Assembly: GCF_943734655.1 (NCBI RefSeq)
Contig: NC_071354.1
Location: forward strand, 44,944,044 to 45,008,043
Origin: Sabethes cyaneus
Lineage: Eukaryota > Arthropoda > Insecta > Diptera > Culicidae
Length of the DNA: 64,000 bases
Reading direction: 5' to 3'
Below the pieces are notes generated by a model that saw only the letters and a list, made by a program, of their open reading frames with translations, did no database searches and was not told the DNA's origin. Of the stretch, positions 35,020-45,268 are shown piece by piece (the first letter of the stretch is position 1; every line of letters begins with the position of its first letter). The position numbers were made by a program, and so were the translations under genes.

Positions 35020-35159
35020 ATGAAAAGCACTGCGCTGCTGCTGCTCTTGGCCTTCTGGACGGACACTGCGTTTGATGCGGCCAAACAAGTCCGCTGGATG
35101 CGAAATGCGAATAGTCTTGCAAGGGTTGATTGCGTTTGGCGAAAGGATGACTGGCACAG
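35020..35159 (+). CDS. Possible first coding exon with signal peptide
   Basis: The ATG at 35,020 directly follows an in-frame TAA and opens a frame of 46 codons plus two bases that ends at CACAG|GTAGGG, a good 5' splice site (phase 2). The predicted start MKSTALLLLLAFWTDTAFDA has a Lys, a Leu-rich hydrophobic core and small residues afterwards, as in a secretory signal peptide. It continues with a basic, Trp-containing stretch (RWMRNANSL, CVWRKDDWH). If real, it is the N-terminus of a secreted or membrane protein whose next exon lies outside what I can identify. The base at -3 is T, a weak start context. The overlapping minus-strand frame (34,927-35,157) is an alternative. I do not recognise the protein. 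Confidence 0.3.
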
Positions 35160-36945
35160 GTAGGGAGGATCACCTGTACACAGGCGCTTCTCTCTGATTA
35201 TGCGGGAATTTGATCAGAGCCTGCGTCAGGTCGTCACTATAGGATATGGCGCTGAAACGTGTATTCAATTCGACAGTAACATCAAATTTGAATTAATTAT
35301 TCAATGTTTGATTTTCCGAGGAAGATGTCCGGCCCACGGGGTGGTCACGTGGTGCGGTGGGGTTGATGTGTGCCCCGTTGCTGATCATGACGGTGGTGGT
35401 TAGTTTCTGTGGTCTAGGCCTAATGTCTTGCAGAGAGCGCATGTTTTCGCCAGGGTTGAATCGTTGGATTTTGGTGTGCCTTTCCGTCTGTTATAGCCAA
35501 TTCGCTCCACAGCGGCTCTGGATCGAACGAATTAAAAGTAACACATCACATCGTGGATCCTATGGGCTAACCGGGTTGAAACTCGCTGAGTGGTATTTGC
35601 AAGGGTCCACCAGGCAGGCAGGTAGGGGGAAACGGATGGGGGAATATGTAGAAATGCGATTTCGATCTCGACCGGAACAACGTTTCAGGATGTGTAGTGT
35701 GCGATTTTGAGCAATATTTACTTGCAATATATTATGTTTACCATTAAAACCGTCGCCCGTGGCCGTGTGTGATGATGAAGCCACCCAAAAAGTGCCACCC
35801 AACGCAGCGGGGAGGCGGGAGTAGGTGGCTAAGTGCACTTTTCCGGAAATGGATGCACCATCCAAAAGGCTCTTGTGTGAACTCGCTTCCCTGGTGTGCA
35901 TAGCAGCGCAAGTTGGCGGTTGCATCTCCGCTTCTTGTCGCAGAGTTTCGTTGTAGTTGTAGTTCGCATTATTTACACATATTTGATGAAGACTTGCTCC
36001 AGCGGGTCTCGCTCGATGCGTGTGCCCCGTTTCCAAAGCAGCAGCAGTACCAGTAGCAGTAGCAGCACTTCTTGAGAGGTAGATGTATTTGAGTGCATTT
36101 CCCACACGGTCGTCGTTCGGATGCTGCCATTCCGAGAGCCCTGTGGGTTGTGCGTACGTGCGTGCGTATGCGTGCACACCCGACCCGGGACGAATTCGAT
36201 ATCATCTGCCTTTACAGCCCATCTGTTGTTATTTCTCGAGTTCTAACCTGGGTTTGTTCAGGTCGTGGGAAAAGTGCTTTCATCTACTACCACTGCTCTC
36301 GAACGGCCTCCCATACACAGGTGGCGCGCGAACGACGGAAGAATTCGGAGGCCTTCCACCCCCTTGAGTTCTGCGTATTGACTCGCGAATACATCGAGAA
36401 GAACACAAACAACACGGCAGAACCAGCACCAGCGGGTTGGCAGTTGAGATGTGTGTGAGTTCGGTTTCCTCTTGGCACAGGGTGGGTGCGCGCGCACGTC
36501 TTTTCGACTCTGTCCGCCACAGTGTGTGCCTTCTTTTCATATTTCGATACGATATTTCTTAGTTTTATTACTTCCAACACAATATAAAACAGGCCCGTAG
36601 CGGGGAGCAACGGCGAACCGGCGAGGAAAATGTGCCTCACAAAAACTGGGTAGCACGACGATACAATGACGAGACGCGAACGGCAGCCGCAGGAGGAAAA
36701 CACGGAAAGCGGGTGGCTATTAAAGTCATATGACAGAAAATCGATATTTCTAGAAGAGACGGAAACTCTAAAATCTGTTGTACATGTCGACCGAAATGGT
36801 TTTCGGGTTCCAACCAAACTAGAAAAAGATTATTGGCTTTGTTTTCGAGGGATCTGAAGGGACGGGGGGCGCCCAGCAAGCGCCGAGGAATGCTTGCCTG
36901 AGTTCGAAGAACCGCTTTAGTTGGGTTCCATTGAGTTGGTTGGAA
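35160..36945. other. Unique genic-looking DNA: intron or 3' UTR
   Basis: Less AT-rich DNA with CAG/CTG clusters (36,040-36,070). Long frames exist on the minus strand (35,560-36,177, 205 codons; 36,287-36,817, 176 codons), but they are low-complexity, lack domains and overlap other frames. They could lie in the 3' UTR of the minus-strand gene ending at 37,168. I do not call them genes. Confidence 0.35.
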
Positions 36946-36951
36946 TTTATT
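36946..36951 (-). terminator. Candidate polyadenylation signal AATAAA
   Basis: AATAAA on the minus strand lies about 220 nt downstream of the stop at 37,168-37,170. A second one is at 36,564-36,569. Position fits a 3' end for the Gln-rich terminal exon, but the signal is common in AT-rich DNA. Confidence 0.35.
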
Positions 36952-37167
36952 AGCAGCAATTTTAGATTTAATTGGAAAATTGTTGCTTCCAGAGGCAAGC
37001 ACAAATTCTGGCAATCGACGCTTGGCACCGTACTCTTACGCCATTTGTTTCGATATCCGCAGCTTTACGACAGCAAAGCGATACTTTTTCAGACACAGGC
37101 CAGCTAAACTTCAGTGCAACAAACTAGTTCTAAATTACCTGCATTATTTCGGCGCCATATTGGAATC

Positions 37168-37891
37168 CTAGTAGGAATTTTGGAAATGACTAAAATCGAA
37201 CCCGAACGGATTCCGCTGGGATGCCGCCGCAGCCGCGGCTGCCGCCATCATACTATTTTGCGCCGCCAGATGGTGGTGCGTATGATGGTGGGAAGGAACA
37301 TTGTGATGGTTCTGTTGTTGTTGTTGTTGAGATTGCTGCTGCTGCTGTTGTTGTTGCTGCTGTTGCTGCTGCTGTTGCTGTTGCTGGTGGTGATGGTGAC
37401 CAGAATTAGCAGCAGCCACAGCTGCCGCCGCTACCGCCGTCAAGGACTGTTGCTGTTGAGCCGTTTGCTGCTGTTGCTGGAGATGTTGCTGATGATGGAT
37501 GGATGAGTGTTGCTGATGTTGTTGCTGCTGCTGCTGTTGCTGTTGATGTTGTTGCTGCAAATTCGACAAACTGTTCCCAAAGGCCTGGAATTGAGCCTGA
37601 GCAAGCTGCTGCTGCTGCTGTTGCTGTTGGGATTGGTTCATCGTCTGTTGCTGATTGTTGTTTTGATTATTGTTGGTGTTACTGCTGCTTCCATGTTGGT
37701 GCTGTTGACTCTGAGGAGCTGTCTGTGATTGCGATCCAGCAACAGCGGGCTCTTTACGAGCCCCATAATGTCATTCCCCGCTGGCGGTAATGGTAGTCCA
37801 TTGCCACGGACTGTTGTAGCTGCTGGTGTTACCGGCGGAACTACCGCTGGCGGTCGAGCCTCCCGTCACATTTCCAGGAGTTTTCTGGGCG
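37168..37891 (-). CDS. Terminal exon of a Gln/His/Ala-rich protein with an in-frame TGA
   Basis: The exon begins after a strong acceptor (a pyrimidine-rich tract ending TTTTGCAG, 37,892-37,912). Frame from 37,890: 39 Ser/Gly/Thr-rich codons (QKTPGNVTGG...NSPWQW...TASGE), then TGA at 37,771-37,773 followed by C, then 200 more codons in the same frame to TAG at 37,168. The second part has Gln tracts coded by mixed CAG/CAA, His clusters and an Ala run. Non-repetitive segments LAQAQFQAFGNSLSNL and a C-terminus NPFGFDFSHFQNSY are also present. Such composition is common in insect transcription regulators; the gene could not be named. Options: the protein ends at TGA and the rest is 3' UTR; TGA is read through (TGA-C is a leaky context in insects); or the TGA lies in a retained intron. 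Upstream exons are outside the window or unrecognised. Confidence 0.5.
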
Positions 37892-37893
37892 CT

Positions 37894-38743
37894 GCAAAAG
37901 AGAAGGAGAGAAAAATGGTTTGTTAAATGAATCAATGCATATTTTTAAGGTAATTGAAAACTTCAAATACACCGGTGAAGATGTTCCGGATGTACGAAAT
38001 ATAAATGAATATGACCCAAAAGCTGTTTCCATAGCCTTCCCAACACAGAACGAAAAAATGAATCTCACATTCGACGTAAACTGAAATCCGATATATTTTT
38101 CCATTAAATAAAACGTAAATAGCCTAACCCGTTTTATAAGATGTATTTTTACGTCAAACTAAACGTAATAAATAAGCCTTTAAGTGAAATAACACGTAAT
38201 TTGATATGATTTGCGATGTTCCATTTATGTGCATGTCAGAAGACGTAAAATTACAAGATTTTTCCGAAGTGTGAAGTAACAAATTTAATTTTAGGTTGCA
38301 GTTGAAGAAGTTTCCAACATTTGCTCCTTAAAACCAATGATAAAACTTGTAATTCTATAAAACTGCGATAAAACGAACATACAACTTATGTAAAACTAGG
38401 TAGGCCCACTCGAACGAACACCTTAAGTTCAAGAATATTTCCAAAGGTCCTCTTAAAACTTGTAATTTTTATCGATATCTATTGACTTCTTAGAGTCGCT
38501 TACAACTACAACAAACCACCACAAGTGTTGAGGATTTAATTGTTCTCCTTTGCAAGACATCATAAATTTTTTACAGACTTTATTTCCTGTACCCGGCAAT
38601 TTTTATAATGAGTAAGAGCTGTAACAGAAAAAAGTATTTCTTGAAAGCATTTTTTTAAAATGAATACTTATAGATGGAATTGTTACAAGACCGTCCACTT
38701 GGTCATCAATTTTAATGCGGCTGGCTCTCTCAAGCGCCTACCT
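37894..38743. other. Probable intron and AT-rich DNA
   Basis: Upstream of the acceptor on the minus strand. No exon is seen. 38,050-38,240 has several ACGTAAA-type repeats (ACGTAAAC, ACGTAATA). Confidence 0.35.
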
Positions 38744-39804
38744 ACTGATATACTGATTTGTCGGCTGCATTTGACAAAATGGATCAGGATATTGCACTGG
38801 CTAAATTCGAGAGATTGGGAATTTCTGGTAGCCTACACTCCTGGCTGCGTTCGTACCTGACTGGACGGAATAAGTCCGTTATGATAGAAGATTTTGTTTC
38901 GCCTTCCTTTCCAGTTAAACACCGTCCACAAGGCAGCCATCTTGGCCCGTTTCTTTTCCTTGATCCTGGATTGTGTTATAAAAAATCTTACGCTGTCGAC
39001 CTGAAACTTTATTACGTCATCAACAAACCAAGTGATGCCCTCTCTCTTCAACAACAACTAGTAGCATTTGCAGCCTGGTGTAAAACAAATCGTATGGTTT
39101 TGAACGCTTCCAAATGCTGTGATATTTCCTTTGGGCGCAAACGATCACTAATGCCTTACTACATTCTCGATGGTACATCTTTAATACGTGAGAATACCGT
39201 TAAAGATCTTGGTGTACTTCTTGATTCCTCACTGGCATTCAAAAATCAAGTGTCATATGTTGTCTCCAAGGCCTCGTCGCAGTTGGGATTCATCTTTTGA
39301 TTCGGCAAATATTTCCAGGACGTTTACTGCCTCAAAGCTTTATACTCAACTTTAGTGCGTTCAACGCTCGAATATTCATCGGTCGTTTGGGCGCCGTTCT
39401 ATCAAAATGGGATCATTAAAGTCGAGGCCGTTTAACGTAAATTTGTACGACACCTGCCATGGAACGACCGGAATATCCTACCTCGTTATGATGAACGCTG
39501 CAAGTTAATCCACCTTGACTCACTCAGCGTTAGGAGAGATGTCGCCAAGGCTTGTTTCATCAGCGACTTACTGACGTCCTACATTGACTGCCCTAAACTT
39601 CTCGGTCTCTTGGACCTGAACATCCGCAGACGTGCTCTTCGTTCCCATATGTTTCTCGATATAGGGAGATCCAGAACAAACTATGGGATGCATGAGCCAA
39701 TAAAAAATATGTGTCGTGTATTTGAGAATTTTTTCGAGTGCTTCGATTTTAATTTGTGTAGATGTGTTATTAAAAATAATTTTGTAAGGACGTTATTGGT
39801 GTGA
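38744..39804 (+). pseudogene. Jockey-clade reverse transcriptase, decayed 3' part
   Basis: One frame runs YTDLSAAFDKMDQDIALAKF (RT block A, first Asp present), then WLRSYLTGR, PQGSHLGPFLF (block B), YAVDLKLY, LLDSSLAF and, after stops, the C-terminal LYSTLVRSTLEYSSVVW region typical of Jockey-like ORF2. The YADD box reads YAVD: the first catalytic Asp is changed to Val (codon 38,995-38,997, GTC). Sequence between block B and the YADD box is shortened. In-frame stops: TGA 39,298-39,300 and TAA 39,433-39,435. The frame ends at 39,804. The 5' part (endonuclease and RT start) is missing, as in a 5'-truncated insertion. It is non-functional. Confidence 0.9.
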
Positions 39805-39935
39805 TTTTATAAATGATGCTTGTATTATCTGCAAATTAATTTAAGTGGAGTCATTCGGATTATTTTTAACCTGTTGACTGTGTATAAATAAATAGAAAAA
39901 AAATCAGTAAAAAAAATAAATAAGTAAAACGATGA
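39805..39935 (+). repeat. 3' UTR and A-rich tail of the Jockey-like copy
   Basis: Short untranslated DNA followed by an A-rich tail with AATAAATAG, AAAAAAAATC and AAATAAATAAG (39,886-39,930). This fits the 3' end of a non-LTR retrotransposon insertion. Confidence 0.7.
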
Positions 39936-39989
39936 CGATCGTTGGCCATACTTGGAAATGATTTATGTACATACTGGAGCAGCTAAATT

Positions 39990-41450
39990 GGGAGGAGCGA
40001 ACCTGAGCGCCTGTTCTTCAGGTGAGGGGCGGCTCAAATAGCGTCTGTCTCGAGCAGCGAGCAGTTGAATATGAAAAGCTGTATCCCGCAAGGTACACCT
40101 AAGATGGCAGACCCATCAGCGAGATGTAGGTTTCGCGACTCCGGTAAGGAAGTACACTCAAGTCGCTTTTTACGCGAAAGATACGTTCCGCGTAAATCAA
40201 AATCGCGTAAAAAAAACCGCGTAAATTCCGAAAATCGCGTAAAAAAACCTCGTAAATTCCGAAATTTGCGTAAAAAACCGCGTAAATTTCAAAATTCGCT
40301 TAAGAAAACAAAAATTCGCTTAAAAAAACTTCATGAATTTCAACGTTTCGTGAAAAAATAGACAAATTGAGCACATCAGTGAAGTGAACACCGAAAGTGT
40401 ACACCGAAACTCTCATTTACCACGAACAATGAAAATGGAAATACAAAACAGATCAATCAGCATAGGACACGGCAAAGAACAAGGAAACGATTAATGGATA
40501 ACGATTGGAATCTTGGTACTTGAAATCTCCGAACTCTTTATGAACCGGCACGAGCTGCCACGCTTCCTCGAGAGTTACATCGACTTGAAGTGGAGATCGC
40601 TGCTATTCAGGAAGTTGCGGTAGAAACGGAGTTTCGCGCACTAGTCCCTATCGCAGGCTCTACTTTCAAGTACCACATTTACTCAGTGGCGATAGAAAAG
40701 CAAAAGCGGCGAGTTATCTGGTGGAGACCCGCAGACTGTATATATGTGTTGAGAATTAAAGACAAAGTCGTCAACTACAGCCTAATCAACATATACACAC
40801 CGACAAATGATAAATTCGATAATGCTAAGGACTTTCCAAGTCAGAATTTTCGGAAATACACCAGCAGGCATCCAAATGGGGATTCTAACTCTCAGATCGA
40901 TCATATCTTGATTGACAGTCGACACTTTTCGGAAGGAGCACTTCCAGATGTTCTTGAATTGAGAGGGAAATACGGAGATCAGCAGAAACAAGATGGGAAT
41001 TATGAGCGCTGGCGATGAAATACAATCAGTGTACTGGAAAACGGTAAAGCAGCTGGGAGGGACGGTATTCCGGCTGAACTTCGGGGAAAAGCCGGTAGCG
41101 AGCGGCTGTATGAACAAACACATTTGAGATATTACATTGCTTAATTCTACCTATAAGTTGCTTTCTCGTATTTTGTTCTGTAGACAGAGACCGTTAGCGG
41201 AGTACTTCGTCAGCGAGTACCAAAATGGTTTTCGTGAGAGTCGCTCCACGACGGATCAGATGTTTCCCTTGCGTCAGTTACTATACAAGTTCCGGGAGTA
41301 CAACTTGGAGACTAATCATCTGTTTGTGGATTTCAAGGCGGCGTACGATACAGTAAAACGAAATGAGTTATGGCAAACAACGCTACAACATGGTTTTCCG
41401 CCAAAACTCACAAATCTCACATGCTTTTTGGTTTTGCCGATGACGTGAAC
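39990..41450 (+). pseudogene. RTE-clade non-LTR retrotransposon, heavily deleted
   Basis: From about 40,515 one reads LGT-NLRTLYEPARAATLP, HRLEVEIAAIQEVAVETEF (AP-endonuclease N-terminal motifs), LINIYTPTND, then GDSNSQIDHILIDSRHFSE (endonuclease C-terminal motif). From 41,035: LENGKAAGRDGIPAEL, YKLLSRILF, FRESRSTTDQM and LFVDFKAAYDTVKRNELW (RT block A), with a late FADD box (41,433-41,444). Large parts are lost (endonuclease core; RT between block A and FADD), with stops and several frameshifts. The non-coding part before 40,500 is probably its 5' region and is interrupted by the GCGTAAA repeat at 40,161-40,365. Confidence 0.85.
40161..40365 (+). repeat. GCGTAAA-type tandem repeat
   Basis: Tandem copies of a degenerate unit built on GCGTAAAAAAACC and GCGTAAATTCCGAAAAT, decaying towards the right to CGCTTAAAAAAAC. 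It lies within the 5' region of the RTE-like copy and probably is or belongs to a miniature element inserted there. The 98-codon Lys/Arg-rich frame (40,065-40,361) is a product of the repeat. Confidence 0.65.
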
Positions 41451-42616
41451 CGTAACGTAGTGACGGCGCCTTTGGGCTTTTTAAACATAAGTGGCCCGAT
41501 TCTGACAACAAATGCTTTTGTAACATTACGTCTTATCATATTTAAATGCGTTACAAGATGGAATTTTGCTCCGATGTTTGTCATGAATCACAACACATTT
41601 CACAATTAGCAGTCACAGTGTAAGATTTATATTATTTGTACATAGATGACACGGGCTACTAGAACAGAAAAATCACAATGTCCCTACCCTAACAGTGGCC
41701 CGACTTTAACGACATTACCCTATGTATAACTATATGTTACCGGAGCGTGGTCTCCTAAGATTTAGATCAAGGTGAGTCAAAATAGGTGATCTAGTTTTCA
41801 CAGTTTGTAGAACAGAAGTGCGTGGAACGATTGGTTAGCAACCATCGACGTTGTTTATACATTCAATAGATTCCGCTTTGAAAATTTCGGTGATCGTCAA
41901 GGGTAACCCAGCGGGGGTGAAAAACAAATTTGAACATCAGAAAACCTCTCTTGACTAACCTTGATTTAGATTAAGACTGGCTTCATGAAAGAATCAAGAG
42001 TTGTCTGGTTCTTATTAAACGATTGTTTCTTAAACGCTAGATAGTGAAAATAAATGAAAAGTTTCGAGGTAAATTTTCCACATAAACAGGGACTAGGACA
42101 AGAAAAACAGGTGTGCAATAAAATTGGAAGGAGTGTCGTACATAGGTCCAATTATAGAACTAACGCATTTATCGGCAATTTGTGTTATAAAGACCCAATT
42201 TTATTCACTTATTGAGTATGGTAAGTATCTATCAATGCTACAAAACCCATAGAACCAGGCTTCATTTTCGGTTTTTCGCTCAGTAGATACTCATTAGACT
42301 ACAACGTCTCAACGAAATAGAATTCGAAAAAGTAGTTTAAGGGGCAATCGTAGAGTTTATTATTATCTACAATATTTTTGAAGAAAGTATACTTTTATCT
42401 TTTGTATTTACGGTGCTATGGGACTGCTACCCCGTTGGTAGCAAAAAGAGCGCTCATCGCGGGCGGATCGTTAGTTGCGCGTTCGCTAGTTGGGCTGAAA
42501 TGTCAAAATTCACTGTCAAAATGACTTCTTTGAGGGGCCTAGGTATGCGATTCAAGATCATATTTAACGTTGCTCATGGGATAATCCGCTGGTCTCAACG
42601 TCACGGATCACGTCTA
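41451..42616. other. No gene seen
   Basis: AT-rich sequence with short unsupported frames. No partner repeat was recognised in the window. Confidence 0.35.
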
Positions 42617-42736
42617 AAGGCCCAGACACAATGCATACGGATTTTACTACATTGTGGAAATTTGACATGAAACCCATGGAAAAACTGTCAAATTGCTGCA
42701 ACGTAGTAAAATCCGTATGCATTCTGTTTGGGGCTT
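42617..42736. mobile_element. 120-bp palindromic miniature element
   Basis: The left arm AAGGCCCAGACACAATGCAT then ACGGATTTTACTAC; the right arm GTAGTAAAATCCGT then ATGCATTCTGTTTGGGGCTT. The inner parts AATTTGACA and TGTCAAATT also pair. Nearly the whole sequence is stem. Confidence 0.7.
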
Positions 42737-43031
42737 AACTTTTTAGCTAGAGCTAGCTGTGGTATATTTGCGCTCTTGAAAAAGCTCTTACTGTTTCCGT
42801 CGAAACCTGACGAATGGTTCGAAGCGCGTTAAACGTCATTGAACGTTTTTAAAGATCCCAGCTTATGTTGCATTCACTGATGGTAGAATGGGTTCTATGC
42901 GTTCCTACCAAGTTCTTAAGTTTTTCCATCATCGACAAACTTGATCAGCATCCAAAAGCGTCAACGCTTAATCACCATTCGTAGGTACCGTCTTTTCTAT
43001 GTTATGAACTTACTTTAACTGCTTTAAGATT

Positions 43032-43322
43032 TTATAAACATATCTCTTGAAGACTTCCAAATTTGCTAAGGCCTTTACTTACAAATTCTTTGACGGCAAA
43101 ATTGTTCAAGAAAACGAGTAGACCCCCATATTCTGTTTGTTTTCCCCCGATTCGTTCTCTGAGAGGTTCGAATAATTCAGTTGCAATATCTGAGCTTTGA
43201 ATATCCAGTTGTTCCAACATGATTTGAAGTACGCACCTACGCACAACGTCTGTCTGATACAATAAATCAAATTGGCAGCGAAGATAGTTCCAGCGCTGCT
43301 TAAACAAGTTAAAAAGCTTCAA
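43032..43322 (-). CDS. Unrecognised 96-codon frame, possibly a TE remnant
   Basis: The minus-strand frame MKLFNLFKQRWNYLRCQFDL...SLQEICL has an even, protein-like composition without low-complexity runs. The DNA upstream on the same strand (to about 43,560) also holds frames of normal composition in other phases (EFIHHAFALGQEASFARQN, RIIEWPDSTYQGRLGALF), as expected from an old frameshifted gene. No domain is recognised; a transposon gag or transposase remnant is a guess. It lies between AT-rich stretches with no partner in the window. Confidence 0.25.
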   Translation of the reverse strand: MKLFNLFKQRWNYLRCQFDLLYQTDVVRRCVLQIMLEQLDIQSSDIATELFEPLRERIGGKQTEYGGLLVFLNNFAVKEFVSKGLSKFGSLQEICL

Positions 43323-43924
43323 TTATCTGATTGCGATTCAAACTCTTCATCGCTAGTTATATTTCGCATTACATTTCAAACCAATGTTTTGAATAGTCCT
43401 CGCCCTCAGGGGGGCCTGCAGCCACAAGGCCTTGAGAAGACCTTGAAAAGGGCACCGAGTCTGCCTTGATAAGTGGAATCAGGCCATTCGATGATCCGGT
43501 GTTCGATGTTTTGACGTGCGAATGAAGCCTCTTGTCCAAGGGCAAATGCGTGATGTATAAATTCTTGCAGTTTTCAGATACTAATTCAACACCTAATACG
43601 ATACTTTTAAAATGAAATTACAACGAAACTAAAAGAGATAGGCATTTTACGTCAAAGAACGAATTGTTGAACGGTACTAGAGCTTTAAATTGGTGAATAA
43701 CAGCAACCAGTTTTATCACACATTTTTAGGAGAAATTCGATAAAAACGGCATGAGAAACACTTATTTCGTAGCTTTTTGCTTCTAAAAAGTTTCTAGATC
43801 TCATGAAGTAGGAGGCTGTAACAATTGAGATTTGACCATATGCGTAGAAGGATTTTTTCGTCAAATATGGTCCTCTATCACCCCCTGAGTTATTAGCACT
43901 GAGCTACCTTACACCCTGTATACT

Positions 43925-44437
43925 TATATACGTCCGTTCCCTTGGTAACGTACAGCAACGACGGTCGCGGATTCGGAATTGCAATCAAAACGAAGTAAAG
44001 TTTTTCATGTATCAATTCAAGTGAACAGTTTGGGCAAAATCATTATAATATCTTACCAAATAACTGTTCGGGTGGTAAATTAAAGTTTTCTGTATCTCAA
44101 AATAAGTTTCGCGAGTGATTTTACGGCCGATAAAAAATAATCAAAAATCGACGGTGAAAAAGTGAAAATATAGTGATGAATTTTAATTGGGCAGAAATCT
44201 CAGTATTTAGTGTGGTTTATGCCCCAAAAAGTAATACAACATATAGAATGCAATGTTTAGTGCTTCGAGATGCAAGATCTTATTACGGCTAGCACGTTAG
44301 TTGAACTAGTTTTATTTTTTTGTGATGGTTTCCCGTTTCTATGGGGGCATATTGGTACACTGAAGAAGGAAAGGGAAGGGTGATATTCGGTGCCATACTG
44401 ACTGCCATAAATGTACTCTGACGACCTTGTCGTTAAA
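43925..44437 (+). repeat. Dispersed repeat Y, copy 2
   Basis: Partner of 33,266-33,786, collinear from ACGTCCGTTCCCTT to GACCTTGTCGTTAAA. The flanks of the two copies differ, so the copy ends are defined by this comparison. Confidence 0.7.
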
Positions 44438-44654
44438 ATGTGAATTTCAATATGTATTCCGAGTCACGAAAGTTTTCAAAATCAGAGACTAAAAATAATT
44501 TGCGTCAACTGTCAATCTGCCCAATTAACGAACACGACTCGATAGTCCTGGCCCAATTAACGAATTTTGGCTGTATATACATTTGGATGGAGCTTCTACT
44601 CTTGTCGGGAGAGGTTATCTATAAATTTTTCTGAAACTAAAAACGTTCGGATCA

Positions 44655-45268
44655 GCAGCTGACACCAAGATCATGCATGAAGTCATGAAAAATCTGAAGG
44701 CAACTATCCGAGAAATCTAGGAAATCCTTTAGCTATAAGTTTACGGTCCAATTGATTACAGCCGTCTCGTAGCACAGCAATTGAATGACAAAATGGCCGA
44801 AAGATCCTATTTATCAGCAATGCAAACAAAGCCAAAAGTCTTAAGTTTACTAAGGAGGCATGGGCAGGTAAACCCTCAGAGTTCTGGAAAACAATTCTCT
44901 GAACGGACAAATCAAATTTCGAGCTGTTTAACCGAAAGCGGCGTGTTCATGATGGCGCAGATCGGGAGCTTCAGGAGTGTCACATCCAAATCATAGACGA
45001 GGAAATGTAATGGTCTGAGGGTGTTTTTTGTTAGGTGAGTTGGAGCCTTGTGAAAATCGACGGAATACTGACGGTAGATTCTACAGCAACATGTTGCGGG
45101 GTAATCTGGCCGGAGGTTGCGCTAACCCAGACAGGCCTTGAAGATCATATTTCGGCACAACAAGGACCTGAAGCATACTGCCAAGAAGACCAAATCTTTC
45201 TTCTAGTCGGTTTAAACCGCTGGAAAGGCCTTCACAAAACCCGGATCATAACCATATGTTGAATTTTA
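44655..45268 (+). pseudogene. Tc1-like transposase pseudogene
   Basis: Motifs in order across shifting frames: KNLKATIREI (DNA-binding region), FWKTIL-TDKSNFELFNRKRRV (first catalytic Asp at 44,906-44,908), RRGNVMV-GCF, then FRHNKDLKHTAKKTKSFF (corresponding to the Q-DNDPKHTA box; Asp at 45,165-45,167) and LERPSQNPDHNHMLNF (corresponding to WP-QSPDLNPIENL, catalytic Glu lost). Several stops (such as GTAATGGTCTGAGGG for VMV-W-G) and frameshifts are present. The 45,035-45,262 frame is a shadow in another phase. TIRs were not found. It is inactive. Confidence 0.8.

Noticed and set aside
35560..36177. 205-codon minus-strand frame
   Set aside because: Composition is uneven, no domain, overlapped by several long frames in other phases; more likely UTR or intron.
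40065..40361. 98-codon Lys/Arg-rich frame
   Set aside because: Generated by the GCGTAAA tandem repeat.
45035..45262. 75-codon frame as a separate gene
   Set aside because: It is an out-of-phase reading of the Tc1-like transposase pseudogene.
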